Under the pieces are notes generated by a model that searched no databases, was not told the DNA's origin, and saw only the letters and a list, made by a program, of their open reading frames with translations. Positions 25,899 to 35,210 of a stretch of 64,000 bases of DNA are shown in pieces. Position 1 is the stretch's first letter; every line of letters starts with the position of its first letter. The stretch is from Flavobacterium sp. (GTDB lineage Bacteria > Bacteroidota > Bacteroidia > Flavobacteriales > Flavobacteriaceae). The translations under genes and the position numbers were made by a program. Location of the stretch: assembly GCA_030151565.1 (NCBI GenBank), contig JASLDM010000033.1:22413-86412 (forward strand), read 5' to 3'.

Positions 25899-27047
25899 CT
25901 ATTTATTTAGCAAATCATTAACAGATAATTGTCCAAAATCAATACAATCAACTGCTTTTTTACCGATTAAAGTTGCTATTTCTCCACTAAACTCCTTAAA
26001 TCGTAAAGATTCCCCTATCGCAAGATGTGCAAAAGTACATTCTTTTTCATCAACATCCGTGATTATTGGTATGAATAATATTTTTTTCTCCATTAATTCC
26101 TCAAAATATTGCAAAGTCACTACCTGAAAACGCTTTTCAGCTTCATTCCAAACTTTTTTTAATACAATATCTTGAAAACTTTTCGCATTTTCCGGCAAGT
26201 CAAAATAAGCCTTTAGATCATAATGCAAATAATTCTTCACTCGCAATTCCTTCAAAACTACTAATAGCGCTCTAAAGACAAAACCTCGTGTAACCTCGCG
26301 CTCATAATCCCTAGGATAATGTCCTGCTTCAAATAAAATAGTTGGCACTCCACAAGATTGAAAATAATCCCCGATACAGTTGACATTAAAACCATCATCA
26401 AAACGTCCTATTTGCCCCGGAATAAGCTCTTGCAAATCTGCATTCATACCAACAATCAACTTCATTGCCTCTTGGCGCGTTTCATTTACCGATCGCGCTT
26501 CATCATAAGAAGGCGCTAAAAAAGACAAAGTTGCAGGTTTTTCTTGATCACCTACCCCAAAAATTGTTCGTTGATCGTGCAAATTAAAAGCATAATCAGG
26601 TTTAAAACGCTCAAAAACGGATCGTAAAATCCTGCTTTCTGGTTGACTCAAAGCTATTGAATCTCGATTCAAATCCACCTCATTTGCATTTACTCTTGTA
26701 TAACGAGCCGCTCCATCTGGATTCAACATAGGCAATATCATAAAGGTGAAGCTTTCTTTCAAAACTTGCGCTTCAGCTTCATCAGAATTTAAGAAAGTTA
26801 ACAAATCAATTACCGCTTTTGTTGTCGTTGATTCATTCCCGTGCATCTGCGACCACATATATACACGTGTAGCTCCCATACCTACCTCAACAGAAATCAC
26901 CTCTCGATTTTCAACAGACATTCCTTCTACAACCAACTTAAATGATTTGTCTAATGTTTTATAAAAAGCAGCCAAATCTTCCGCTATCACATAACGACCA
27001 GATAGAGTCGAAAACCTATACTTAGATACTATAGTTTCAATAGTCAT
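25899..27047 (-). CDS. M14 family zinc carboxypeptidase-like protein
   Basis: A 382-residue protein with the M14 metallopeptidase core in its first 270 residues: the zinc motif HGNES (HxxE) near residue 88, LNPDGAARYTRVNANEVDLNRD, the third zinc ligand in FNLHDQR, and the catalytic Glu in ILFEAGHYPRD. There is no signal peptide, so it acts in the cytosol. It would trim C-terminal residues of peptides or similar amides. Its promoter region carries several TTACnnnnGTAA palindromes shared with the divergent xre gene. Confidence 0.87.
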   Translation of the reverse strand: MTIETIVSKYRFSTLSGRYVIAEDLAAFYKTLDKSFKLVVEGMSVENREVISVEVGMGATRVYMWSQMHGNESTTTKAVIDLLTFLNSDEAEAQVLKESFTFMILPMLNPDGAARYTRVNANEVDLNRDSIALSQPESRILRSVFERFKPDYAFNLHDQRTIFGVGDQEKPATLSFLAPSYDEARSVNETRQEAMKLIVGMNADLQELIPGQIGRFDDGFNVNCIGDYFQSCGVPTILFEAGHYPRDYEREVTRGFVFRALLVVLKELRVKNYLHYDLKAYFDLPENAKSFQDIVLKKVWNEAEKRFQVVTLQYFEELMEKKILFIPIITDVDEKECTFAHLAIGESLRFKEFSGEIATLIGKKAVDCIDFGQLSVNDLLNK

Positions 27048-27067
27048 TTCTTCAATTTATTTTTCAA

Positions 27068-27317
27068 TTACAAAAGTAAACAACTTATAAATTACATTTG
27101 TAAACCACATCACCTTTCTATTTGTTTACATTTGTAATTTACTTTTGTAATCAACCACTAGCAAATTTTAAGTTTCTTTTTTATTTTATATAAATCAACA
27201 TATAAAACACTATTTTCCAACAAATAAAGACCATCTATTTAATGTTTAGCTTTAATATATTTCTTGAATTTAAAAAAGACTTCTATAATTGTAATTTCTT
27301 TTTCATTACATTTGTAA
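27068..27317. promoter_or_regulatory. Cluster of five TTACnnnnGTAA palindromes between the M14 peptidase and xre
   Basis: Twelve-base palindromes occur at 27068-27079 (TTACAAAAGTAA), 27092-27103, 27126-27137 and 27306-27317 (all exactly TTACATTTGTAA), and 27139-27150 (TTACTTTTGTAA). The first overlaps a minus-strand -7 box (TACTTTTG, 27071-27078) for the M14 gene; the last contains a plus-strand -7 box (TACATTTG, 27307-27314) placed 36 bases before the xre ATG. This looks like operators overlapping promoters. The 300-base divergent region holds no gene. Confidence 0.6.
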
Positions 27318-27350
27318 ACGAGAATCAAACTATATTTACCCCACCGTACT

Positions 27351-27809
27351 ATGGATAACTTTGTAAACAGATTGTCATTTCTATTAGAACAATACGAGCA
27401 CACTGCTTCTAGTTTTGCCGACAAAATAGGCGTACAACGCTCTAGCTTATCCCATCTTTTATCAGGCAGAAACAAGCCTAGCTTGGACTTTATTTTAAAG
27501 ATTACTGAAGCATTTCCAGAGATCAATTTGTATTGGCTTTTAAAAGGAGAAGGATCTTTCCTAGATAGATCCATAGTCAACAAACCTCTTCCTCAAGAGC
27601 CCGAAAAGAAAAGTAACGACACAAAAAAAGCAGCAACTGACACAGTTACCGCTTCTTCAATACCCTCTAAACCAAACCTAGAAACACCAGACCCAACCCT
27701 TCCTATTTCATCACCACTACCACCCAACTCTTTACATCAGTCAAACGTAGCGCAAATCGTTATATTTTACACCGACGGCACGTTCAAAAACTACCATCCA
27801 AAACCTTAA
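27351..27809 (+). CDS. Xre-type helix-turn-helix regulator
   Basis: A 152-residue DNA-binding protein. Residues 1-70 are the helix-turn-helix domain (EHTASSFADKIGVQRSSLSHLLSGRNKPSLDF followed by INLYWLLKGEG). Residues about 80-130 are a Pro/Ser/Thr-rich linker, and the end IVIFYTDGTFKNYHP is a short motif seen in other flavobacterial Xre proteins. It lies behind a cluster of palindromes and may control itself and the divergent M14 peptidase. Its stop overlaps the converging acyltransferase gene by four bases. Confidence 0.85.
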   Translation: MDNFVNRLSFLLEQYEHTASSFADKIGVQRSSLSHLLSGRNKPSLDFILKITEAFPEINLYWLLKGEGSFLDRSIVNKPLPQEPEKKSNDTKKAATDTVTASSIPSKPNLETPDPTLPISSPLPPNSLHQSNVAQIVIFYTDGTFKNYHPKP

Positions 27810-28363
27810 TTCTTAACTGTAAAACTATTTTCCACAACCTTCCCTTCCACACCACTATATAGATTCTGCAAAAAGTCAAAATCGGCCTCCATATTATCTG
27901 TAGGATAAAATGATTTATAAAAGCGCACTTCCTTTAACTTATAATCAAAAGCCACTGGCACAATAGGCACATTCGCTTCTTTTGCTATATAATAAAACCC
28001 TGTTTTCCAAGACTCCACCTTCTTTCTTGTTCCCTCAGGCGCTATAGCCAACCTAAACACTTCTTGTTGTTGAAACACCTTAGCAATTGCCTGAACTTTA
28101 TTCTCGTTTTTACCACGATTAAGCGGTTGCCCTCCCATCCATTTAAAATAAGCCCCAAAAGGAAATACAAACAATTCTTTTTTAGCTACAAAATTCATCT
28201 CTTGCTCAACTATTCCTCGCGTAAAAACCCCAAGATAGAAATCATGCCAACTTGTATGTGGCACCACAATCATAACACATTTCTTTACATCACTATCGAT
28301 TCTCCCTACTATTTTCCATCCCATTAATTTTTGAAACAGGAATTGATATATCTTTTTCTTCAT
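27806..28363 (-). CDS. PlsC-type 1-acyl-glycerol-3-phosphate acyltransferase family protein
   Basis: A 185-residue membrane-associated acyltransferase. The HX4D motif appears as PHTSWHDFYLG near residue 36, the substrate motif as GGQPLNRGK, and the third motif as IAPEGTRKK. It is shorter than PlsC of about 240 residues and belongs to the compact flavobacterial subgroup; the acceptor may be lysophosphatidic acid or another glycerolipid. It is divergent from the methyltransferase gene. Confidence 0.87.
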   Translation of the reverse strand: MKKKIYQFLFQKLMGWKIVGRIDSDVKKCVMIVVPHTSWHDFYLGVFTRGIVEQEMNFVAKKELFVFPFGAYFKWMGGQPLNRGKNENKVQAIAKVFQQQEVFRLAIAPEGTRKKVESWKTGFYYIAKEANVPIVPVAFDYKLKEVRFYKSFYPTDNMEADFDFLQNLYSGVEGKVVENSFTVKN

Positions 28364-28392
28364 CTGTAGTTTTTATAAAGCGAAAATACAGT

Positions 28393-28400
28393 TATATTTG
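28393..28400 (+). promoter_or_regulatory. -7 box (TATATTTG) for the methyltransferase-porin-GNAT operon
   Basis: TATATTTG lies 18 bases upstream of the ATG at 28419 and overlaps an in-frame TTG at 28398, which is therefore not the start. Confidence 0.6.
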
Positions 28401-28418
28401 TTAAATACAACTATAAAT

Positions 28419-29093
28419 ATGATTGCTCGCTTACTTAGCTACCTATTTCCAATTCCTTACAAGAGAATCCCTTCCAAGATCAACTCTAGATTAGAGGTTA
28501 CTTGGAATCACGGTAAGTTAGTTCTAGACACCCAAAACACCAACTATTCTTACGGAAACCTTGAAAAGATCTTAAAAAAAGGCTTACAATACATTGGCTT
28601 CAAAAAAATAAAAGCAATGGACTCCGTCTTAATTCTAGGTTTAGGCGCTGGTAGTATTATTCATACTTTACGGAACGATATCCAATACAAGAACAACATT
28701 ACAAGCGTAGAACTAGACCCTGCTGTCCTCTACGCAGCTAAAAAATACTTCAACTTAGAGTCCTTTGAAAACCATCAAGTTATTTTAGGAGATGCCTTTG
28801 AATACGTTTTAAAAAACAGTTCTAAACAATACGACTTAATCATCATCGACATCTTTCAAGACATGATGATGCCGTCTTTTTTATTCGAAGACTACTTCAT
28901 TAAACACCTTAAACAAATGGTTTTAGTAAATGGATTTATACTATTCAATACCATATCTTTATCTAAAGAACACCAAGAGCGAAATGACCGTTATACTTCA
29001 CTTTATCAACCCGAAATATTCAGTGTAAGAAGGTTGTCAAAACTTGAGGACAACAATGAAATCATCACCATAAAAAAACTAAAAGCACACTAA
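28419..29093 (+). CDS. Spermidine synthase-like SAM-dependent methyltransferase-fold protein
   Basis: A 224-residue Rossmann-fold protein of the spermidine synthase-like group. The nucleotide motif is VLILGLGAGSIIHTLR, with VELDPAVLYAAKKYF as the acidic loop and YDLIIIDIFQD as motif III. It lacks the N-terminal barrel of true spermidine synthases, so polyamine synthesis is not assured. The start is placed after the -7 box. Its stop overlaps the next gene's ATG (TAATG). Confidence 0.82.
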   Translation: MIARLLSYLFPIPYKRIPSKINSRLEVTWNHGKLVLDTQNTNYSYGNLEKILKKGLQYIGFKKIKAMDSVLILGLGAGSIIHTLRNDIQYKNNITSVELDPAVLYAAKKYFNLESFENHQVILGDAFEYVLKNSSKQYDLIIIDIFQDMMMPSFLFEDYFIKHLKQMVLVNGFILFNTISLSKEHQERNDRYTSLYQPEIFSVRRLSKLEDNNEIITIKKLKAH

Positions 29094-29971
29094 TGATTCT
29101 AACCAAAAACTCTTTTTTGTACGTTTTACTTCTTGTGGCTATTAGTTTATTTCCATCAGAAACACACGCACAGTATACCTCAGAAATTAACGCCAATAGA
29201 CCTAGCAACTCAATGGGCGCTTTTAGCGTTGGTAAAACGGTGTTTCAACTCGAAACAGGTTTCTTTTACCAAGATCATCTCGATAACGACAACCTCAAAA
29301 ACCAATACGGCTCGGCACTACAGTTTCGGTATGGTGCCTTTTTAGAGAACATAGAACTACTTGCAGACCTTCGTTATGCCCATACTAATTACTCCATCGA
29401 CAGCAATCTGAAAGCTACAAACGAACTATCCAAGCTAGTCCTTGGAGCTAAATACCTTCTTTACGACCCTTTTAAAAACTATGAAGAAAAAATCAACGTA
29501 TATAGCTGGAAAGCCAATAACCGATTCAAATGGCGTAGACTTATTCCTATCGTTTCCTTTTATGTTGGTGCAGATTTCCAAACCACTACAAACCAAGCCT
29601 TTCCAGACGATTCTGAAATAAGCCCAAAAGCCGTGTTAATCACACAACAACATTTCAGCGATAAATGGGCTTTAATCACAAACCTTATCGGAAATAAATT
29701 GAGTCTGGAAGAGCAACGAAACTTTGAATATATCGTAACTTTGACCCACGGATTCAACTCAAAATGGTCTGCTTTCATTGAAAACCAAGCCATTGTAAAC
29801 AGTCCTTACAAAGAATTTAATATAAAAACAGGGATTGCAACTTTAGTTCACAAAAACCTTCAATTAGACCTGAGCGCAGGTTATCAAAGAGCATCGAAAA
29901 AAGAATCTTATGGAGGACAACTAGGTCTGTCTTGGCGTTTTGACAAACATTACATTCCCGTAGAATTATAA
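29093..29971 (+). CDS. Outer-membrane transporter-like protein (phenol-degradation 'MetA' barrel type)
   Basis: A 292-residue protein with a signal peptide (residues 1-26, ending THAQ) and a beta-barrel pattern: YTSEINANRPSNSMGAFSVGKTVFQLETGFFY at the front and LDLSAGYQRASKKESYGGQLGLSWRF near the end. The opening motif is common in flavobacterial 'transporter' barrels. Substrate unknown. It overlaps the methyltransferase gene and lies five bases before the GNAT gene. Confidence 0.78.
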   Translation: MILTKNSFLYVLLLVAISLFPSETHAQYTSEINANRPSNSMGAFSVGKTVFQLETGFFYQDHLDNDNLKNQYGSALQFRYGAFLENIELLADLRYAHTNYSIDSNLKATNELSKLVLGAKYLLYDPFKNYEEKINVYSWKANNRFKWRRLIPIVSFYVGADFQTTTNQAFPDDSEISPKAVLITQQHFSDKWALITNLIGNKLSLEEQRNFEYIVTLTHGFNSKWSAFIENQAIVNSPYKEFNIKTGIATLVHKNLQLDLSAGYQRASKKESYGGQLGLSWRFDKHYIPVEL

Positions 29972-29976
29972 TTGAT

Positions 29977-31092
29977 ATGATTACAATAAAAGAAGCTAAA
30001 AGCGACAAAGAGTTAATGGACTTTGTAAAATTCCCATTCTCACTATATAAAAACAACGATTACTGGGTACCTCCAATCATCAAAGAAGAGTTTAAAAGCT
30101 TTAACCCTAAAAATGACATCTTCAAAAGCGTAGATGTTCACTTCTATTTAGCCTACAAAGACAACCAATTAGTGGGTCGTGTAGCGGCTTCGATAAACTG
30201 GACCGAAGTAAATGAACTCCACAAACCAAAGGTTCGTTTTGGATGGCTTGAAATGATCGACGACTTGGAAGTAACTAAAGCCCTCTTAGATAAAGTTACA
30301 GAGCTTGGTACAAACAACAAGCTTAAATACATTGAAGGCCCAATGGGCTTTTCAAACATGGACAAAGCTGGGATGCTTACTCAAGGCTTTGACTATATTG
30401 CTACAATGATCGGTATTTACAACCCTGAATACTATCCAAAACACCTAGAACAACTAGGTTTTAAAACGGAAGCAGAGTGGCTAGAATACAAATTAGATAT
30501 CAAGTCTTTTGATCCTCGAAAAATAAACACACTTTCAGGATTGATTGCCAAACGCTATGAGGTAAGTTTATTAAAGTTCAAATCCATTAAGGAACTACTT
30601 CCGTATGTGGATGAGATGTTTGCTTTACTAAATAAAACCTACGCCGATTTACAAAGTTTTGTACCGATTCAACAATTCCAAATTGAACATTACAAAAAAC
30701 AATATCTAAACTTCATCCATCCCGATTACATCTCTTGTGTAATGGATAAAGACCACAAGATGATTGCTTTTGCTATTACAATGCCTTCTTTCTCAAAAGG
30801 GTTTCAAAAAGCAAATGGAAAGCTATTCCCTTTTGGCTTTTTGCACTTATTAAAAGCAATGAAAAAGAATAATCACGCCGAATTTTATTTAATAGGCATC
30901 GATCCCATTTATCAAAACAAAGGTATAAACGCTTTAATATTCAAAGAAATATACGACAATTTTACGAAAAATGGAATTACAGAAATTGAAACCAACCCCT
31001 TACTTGTAGAAAACAATAAAATTCAGCAATTATGGAAAGAGTTCAACCCAATTATCCACAAACGCAGAAAAACCTTTAGAAGAGATTTATAA
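29977..31092 (+). CDS. GNAT-fold acetyltransferase-like protein (YghO-like)
   Basis: A 371-residue cytosolic protein. The N-terminal part (PFSLYKNNDYWVPPI, VGRVAASINWTEVN, YIEGPMGFSNMDKAGML) matches a conserved family distantly related to N-acetyltransferases; the C-terminal part (HAEFYLIGIDPIYQNKGINALIF) contains the acetyl-CoA binding motif of GNAT proteins. The acceptor is unknown. Last gene of the three-gene operon, closed by a terminator. Confidence 0.75.
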   Translation: MITIKEAKSDKELMDFVKFPFSLYKNNDYWVPPIIKEEFKSFNPKNDIFKSVDVHFYLAYKDNQLVGRVAASINWTEVNELHKPKVRFGWLEMIDDLEVTKALLDKVTELGTNNKLKYIEGPMGFSNMDKAGMLTQGFDYIATMIGIYNPEYYPKHLEQLGFKTEAEWLEYKLDIKSFDPRKINTLSGLIAKRYEVSLLKFKSIKELLPYVDEMFALLNKTYADLQSFVPIQQFQIEHYKKQYLNFIHPDYISCVMDKDHKMIAFAITMPSFSKGFQKANGKLFPFGFLHLLKAMKKNNHAEFYLIGIDPIYQNKGINALIFKEIYDNFTKNGITEIETNPLLVENNKIQQLWKEFNPIIHKRRKTFRRDL

Positions 31093-31095
31093 ATA

Positions 31096-31127
31096 AAAAA
31101 CGGAAGCAAATGCTTCCGTTTTTTTTG
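31096..31127 (+). terminator. Rho-independent terminator of the methyltransferase-porin-GNAT operon
   Basis: AAAACGGAAGC / GCTTCCGTTTTTTTT hairpin with a small loop. Confidence 0.85.
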
Positions 31128-31159
31128 TTTTAAAACAATACTCTAGCTGAAGGCTTGAA

Positions 31160-32230
31160 TTACTCCAAGCGCTTATCTACATAATCGGAATTCATAATTC
31201 TCAAAATCCCCATATAATCCATTTCAAAAGGAATTAAATCACCTACTTTAATATTCTGGGTATTATCTCCAAGGTCAATAACAATCATATCTGAACTTGC
31301 CCCAACCAGCGACATAGATCGATCTACAGGAGTTATATGCTCCACTTCAATATCCAATAATCCCAAATCAATTATAGCTCTATAATTGGTACTTCCCTTC
31401 CATTCAGGATCAAATGTAGCTTTCTCACCTGTCATATTCAATCCTATTTCCCCCTCAGGCATCATTGGTTTTTCGTGTAACTCAATTACCTCAGCATACA
31501 ACTTAAACACATCGTGATTCATACCAGGATACTGTGAATTATCATACGCATTCGTTCCTAAAAACAACGTTTCACCAATTCTAAAATGATTGATCGATTG
31601 CGGAATAGTTCCATCCAAAATCAAGGGAATAGTTACGGATGCACCACCAGAAATATACTTAATCTTTCTATTGAACTTAAGTTCTATAAGCTGCTTATAA
31701 AGTGACAATTGTATTAATTTGTCATTATTTGGAAGCACTCCATACATACACGTTAAGTTAGTCCCTAACCCAATGATTTCAATGTTGGGCAATTCAAATA
31801 CTTTTTCATAAAAAGTAATTAAATCCTCTCTCAAAACACCCTCCCGAAGCTCGCCAAGTTCCACCATAATAACTATATGATGCATTTTATTCTGACGTCC
31901 AGCTTCTTCAGAAAGCAACTTTATGGTAGCTAATTCGGTATTAAAACTAATGTCTGCAAAAGCAACAATTTGAGGAATACTTCGCTTAGGCGGAGGTTTT
32001 ATATAAATGGTTTCTACCTTGGGATTAATCTTCTTGATCATCTCTAAATTAGACCCCCTAGAATCACAAACTTGCTTAGGATTAAGCTTTAAGAGCTGCT
32101 CCAAAAACAATTCGTTTCCACAAAGCAACTTAGCAACCGCAGCCCACTCTATATCGTGTTTACCAAACATTTCAGTTAGGTTATCAAAGTTTGCTTTTAA
32201 TTTCTCACTATTTAAGGTTATAAATGCCAT
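31160..32230 (-). CDS. Alanine/ornithine racemase family PLP enzyme
   Basis: A 356-residue PLP-dependent protein of the alanine racemase N-terminal (alpha/beta barrel) fold. The candidate PLP lysine is in WAAVAKLLCGN (about residue 33), with MVELGELREGVLRED and YISGGASVTIPLIL as typical barrel strands. It resembles ornithine racemase/YhfX-type enzymes more than Alr; the substrate is not certain. It begins two bases after the GNAT gene stop, so both are co-transcribed. Confidence 0.83.
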   Translation of the reverse strand: MAFITLNSEKLKANFDNLTEMFGKHDIEWAAVAKLLCGNELFLEQLLKLNPKQVCDSRGSNLEMIKKINPKVETIYIKPPPKRSIPQIVAFADISFNTELATIKLLSEEAGRQNKMHHIVIMVELGELREGVLREDLITFYEKVFELPNIEIIGLGTNLTCMYGVLPNNDKLIQLSLYKQLIELKFNRKIKYISGGASVTIPLILDGTIPQSINHFRIGETLFLGTNAYDNSQYPGMNHDVFKLYAEVIELHEKPMMPEGEIGLNMTGEKATFDPEWKGSTNYRAIIDLGLLDIEVEHITPVDRSMSLVGASSDMIVIDLGDNTQNIKVGDLIPFEMDYMGILRIMNSDYVDKRLE

Positions 32231-32232
32231 AT

Positions 32233-32676
32233 CTATTTTGTCAATCGCATTTCTAAATACTTATTTTCAAATCCTAATTTCTCATACAGCTTTTTCGCTG
32301 GGTTTTGAGGCTCTACGTGCAGTGCAATTGAGCCTTTTGCTTTTGCAATAGCTGCTTCAATCAACTTTCTACCAATTCCTTGTCCACGCTGTGCCGCATC
32401 AGTTGCAATATATACCAAGATATGCTCTGGTATAAAATCAGCCATTAACGTATCGAGTATTACTGTTATTCCAACTATTCTATTTTCTGTATTTTTAGCG
32501 ATTAGAAGAAAACCTCCAGGCTTGTTCTCCATCCCTAAAGAAAAGTGCAAAGCTTTTAAAATATCTGCTCTTTGATCTCCATACTCTTCTAAGTGAGTGA
32601 CCAAAAAATCAGCATAGCTTTCAATTTCTGTTTCGGTTGGTAAATTTGTAGGTGTTTTCTGTTCTATTTGAATCAT
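32233..32676 (-). CDS. GNAT family N-acetyltransferase
   Basis: A 147-residue acetyltransferase with the acetyl-CoA motif HILVYIATDAAQRGQGIGRKLIEAAI and the C-terminal PAKKLYEKLGFENKYLEMRL. The acceptor is unknown. It is translated just ahead of the racemase gene, which hints at an amino-acid-related substrate. No -7 box is seen near the ATG; the nearest match (minus-strand TAACTTTG, 32844-32851) is about 170 bases upstream. Confidence 0.85.
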   Translation of the reverse strand: MIQIEQKTPTNLPTETEIESYADFLVTHLEEYGDQRADILKALHFSLGMENKPGGFLLIAKNTENRIVGITVILDTLMADFIPEHILVYIATDAAQRGQGIGRKLIEAAIAKAKGSIALHVEPQNPAKKLYEKLGFENKYLEMRLTK

Positions 32677-33369
32677 TTTAACTTTTTTTCAAGCTGCTTA
32701 CGCGGAAAAGATAAACCTCTAAAAACTTTGAATATTTTTTGTGTTTTTTTGATGCTTGGATTATGTAAAAATGCATCAACAAAGAAAAAAGGAAATAAGC
32801 TATTAGTTACGTAAACAAGCTTATTAATATTTGTAATAAGCCACAAAGTTACAAAAAAATAAACAAAAAAGTATAATTACTGATTTATTCGCTAAAAAAT
32901 ATCAAAAAACACAGCTAAAAGTACATTTCTAAATTCCTCTTTAAAAATTAAAAAGAAAACCAATATAGATCATTTTTAAACATATACTCAGCTGTAAAAA
33001 ACCATTTTAGTTCCTGATCAATACCTCCCGATCAAGAGTCTAATATTTACCAAAAATATTCTATGTCAATTAGCTGTAATTACTCCGTAATTCGTTCACA
33101 TAAGAGACCTTAAGGTGAGGTATTCACGAGGTATTTACAAACAATCACTATACACACCCCTATCCAGCCCTTTGTTTATAAGGGTTTACAAAGAATCACT
33201 TTAACACTAAATTACTTGATTGAGCATCCGCTATTAAGGTTTTCAAAAACTAAAACACTGTTTTACTGCACACTAATCCAACATAACCACCAAATAAAGA
33301 ACTAAGTCCAAATGGCTTTAAAATTTAGATCTAAAAAACAACCTCTTGTATGTAGCTACATTAAATAGA
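32677..33369. other. Gene-free region, about 700 bases
   Basis: No credible ORF. It contains a possible minus-strand -7 box at 32844-32851 and a direct repeat TTTACAAA(C/G)AATCACT at 33134-33149 and 33185-33200. Otherwise AT-rich with nothing recognisable. Confidence 0.5.
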
Positions 33370-33370
33370 A

Positions 33371-33400
33371 AAGGCAATTTCTACGTTTAGAAATTGCCTT
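33371..33400 (-). terminator. Terminator of the CBS-domain gene
   Basis: AAGGCAATTTCTA / TAGAAATTGCCTT perfect 13-pair stem with a CGTT loop, followed on the minus strand by a short T-rich run. Confidence 0.65.
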
Positions 33401-33423
33401 GATATCACCCTTGTTTAGAACGC

Positions 33424-33840
33424 TTAATATTGTTCTAAAAAATAATTTAATAAGTCTGTTGTAGTAATGATTCCTTTTAACTCTTCCTTTTCAACTACCG
33501 GAAGTGAGTGAAAGCTATGTTTAGCAAGAGTTTGCGTCACTTCTTTTATAGTTTCATTTGGCGATACTGTAACCAGAGTTTTTGCCATAATTTGCGGAAT
33601 TGAATACATATCATACACAATAGAAGAAACTGAATCTTCATCATCATTCACATCTGCATAACTAATTTTCAACAAATCAGAATAGCTCAACACTCCCAAC
33701 AACTTCTTTCCTTCAACAACTGGTATATGTCTTATTTTATGCTTTCTAAACAAGTCTTCAGCTTCATACAAAGTCTGTTTTGGATTTAAAGTGATTAAAT
33801 CTACAGTCATAATTTCTGCAATTGGAACATTTTGTTTCAT
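33424..33840 (-). CDS. Stand-alone tandem CBS-domain protein
   Basis: A 138-residue protein made of two CBS domains (residues about 5-65 and 75-135): VPIAEIMTVDLITLNPKQTLYEAE and IMAKTLVTVSPNETIKEV, each closed by RHIPVVEGKKLLGVLSYSDLL and HSLPVVEKEELKGIITTTDLL. Such pairs (Bateman modules) bind adenine nucleotides and regulate partner proteins. No partner is encoded beside it. Confidence 0.9.
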   Translation of the reverse strand: MKQNVPIAEIMTVDLITLNPKQTLYEAEDLFRKHKIRHIPVVEGKKLLGVLSYSDLLKISYADVNDDEDSVSSIVYDMYSIPQIMAKTLVTVSPNETIKEVTQTLAKHSFHSLPVVEKEELKGIITTTDLLNYFLEQY

Positions 33841-33980
33841 AATATATTAAATTTTAAAAATATCTTTCAATCCGATAAACACGTCACACTTTCAGCAATA
33901 ACCGCCGTATAACAAAGCTTTTCTCTCTACTTAAATTTACAATAAATATTCAAATCCACTTCTGAATAAAATCATAATAT

Positions 33981-35210
33981 TTATAAATAAATCATTGCTT
34001 GCACCGCAAAAACATCATCTTGAACACGCGCTCTTCCAATGCGCTTCTGATACTCTATGGTAAGTTTTGCATTACGCCCATCTACAAACCAATTCCCTCC
34101 AAAACGCAGTTCTTGAGCCGCTTTGTCTAAATGATTGAAATCACGATAAGAATATGATGCATAAGGCTGTAAACGGTTTTTATAAGGCGATTCGCCTTCT
34201 TTAACGCGTTTGGGAATCATATATCCCAAATGCGCATAATACTGACTTCCATTACCTACCACAGTAGCATATCCATAATCATCACCCAATTTAGAATATT
34301 GATAAGACGTATAGGCAGATAATGACGCATTGGAATAACCTATAGGCGCATCATAAAATACATCTACTGCAATATGATTGGCATTCTTTGTTTTTAACAC
34401 TGATGCGTCATTTTTAGCAATCCCATTAGGATGCATTGAAAACCCTGCACCTATATTAAAAATTCGCTTAGCTCCGAGGTAAGTTGTTGCAAAATAGGGT
34501 AACAAATTAGATTCTGAATCAAAAAACTCATAAGCAAAATAACCTTCATACACATAGCGTCCTTTATCAAGAAGTGCTTTACCCAAATATTTCTCCTCTC
34601 CCTCATTCAAAACCGTTTCACGTCCACCATCTAAGGTATTCACAGCAGCATCATTAATTGCTACGCGGTAATTCACCTTGCCAAAGCGTCCTTTTCCATA
34701 CACCCCTAAGTTCATCCCCAACTGATTTGTCAATCCCATAGTACTTATAGATCCTCTGTTATTATCTAAAGCCATTGAATTCATCGAACTCGAGCTATTT
34801 AAGCGACTTATTCCATTCCAGAAATGCAAACCTGCTCCCAAATGAAAATTAGGCGCTAAACGATACTGAACCACCATCTCCATCAACTTGATGCTATTCT
34901 CTTTGCTTTTACCCGTAGGTGACAAACCTTCTGCATTAAGATTATTCAATCCCATATTTGCCATAATAAACAACTTATCACCTAGCTCAGAATACATACG
35001 CACTCGAGCCCGCCTAATCATAAAGCCATCCCTTGCGTGACCTCCTTCATAGTCTACAAAACGAAATTGACTGTACAAATTCGTATTCAAATACTTTGAA
35101 CCATCTTCGTTAAACTTAACGGTATAACCACCATCATACTCCGAGGCAGATTGAGCCAGTGTATGCAGTGAAAACCCAACTAAAAACAACCAAATTACTA
35201 ACCTTTGCAT
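33981..35210 (-). CDS. Porin, phosphate-selective OprO/OprP-like
   Basis: A 409-residue outer-membrane protein with a signal peptide (residues 1-19, ending TLAQS). It shows a long beta-strand series with the family pattern YTVKFNEDGSKYLNTNLYSQFR, RRARVRMYSELGDKLF and the C-terminal TIEYQKRIGRARVQDDVF, ending in an aliphatic/aromatic strand. Phosphate selectivity is a family label only. Single gene; no phosphate-uptake genes adjoin it. Confidence 0.83.
   Translation of the reverse strand: MQRLVIWLFLVGFSLHTLAQSASEYDGGYTVKFNEDGSKYLNTNLYSQFRFVDYEGGHARDGFMIRRARVRMYSELGDKLFIMANMGLNNLNAEGLSPTGKSKENSIKLMEMVVQYRLAPNFHLGAGLHFWNGISRLNSSSSMNSMALDNNRGSISTMGLTNQLGMNLGVYGKGRFGKVNYRVAINDAAVNTLDGGRETVLNEGEEKYLGKALLDKGRYVYEGYFAYEFFDSESNLLPYFATTYLGAKRIFNIGAGFSMHPNGIAKNDASVLKTKNANHIAVDVFYDAPIGYSNASLSAYTSYQYSKLGDDYGYATVVGNGSQYYAHLGYMIPKRVKEGESPYKNRLQPYASYSYRDFNHLDKAAQELRFGGNWFVDGRNAKLTIEYQKRIGRARVQDDVFAVQAMIYL

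Noticed and set aside
27239..27583. 114-codon minus-strand ORF over the xre start
   Set aside because: Antisense to the clear helix-turn-helix coding region and without homologous motifs.
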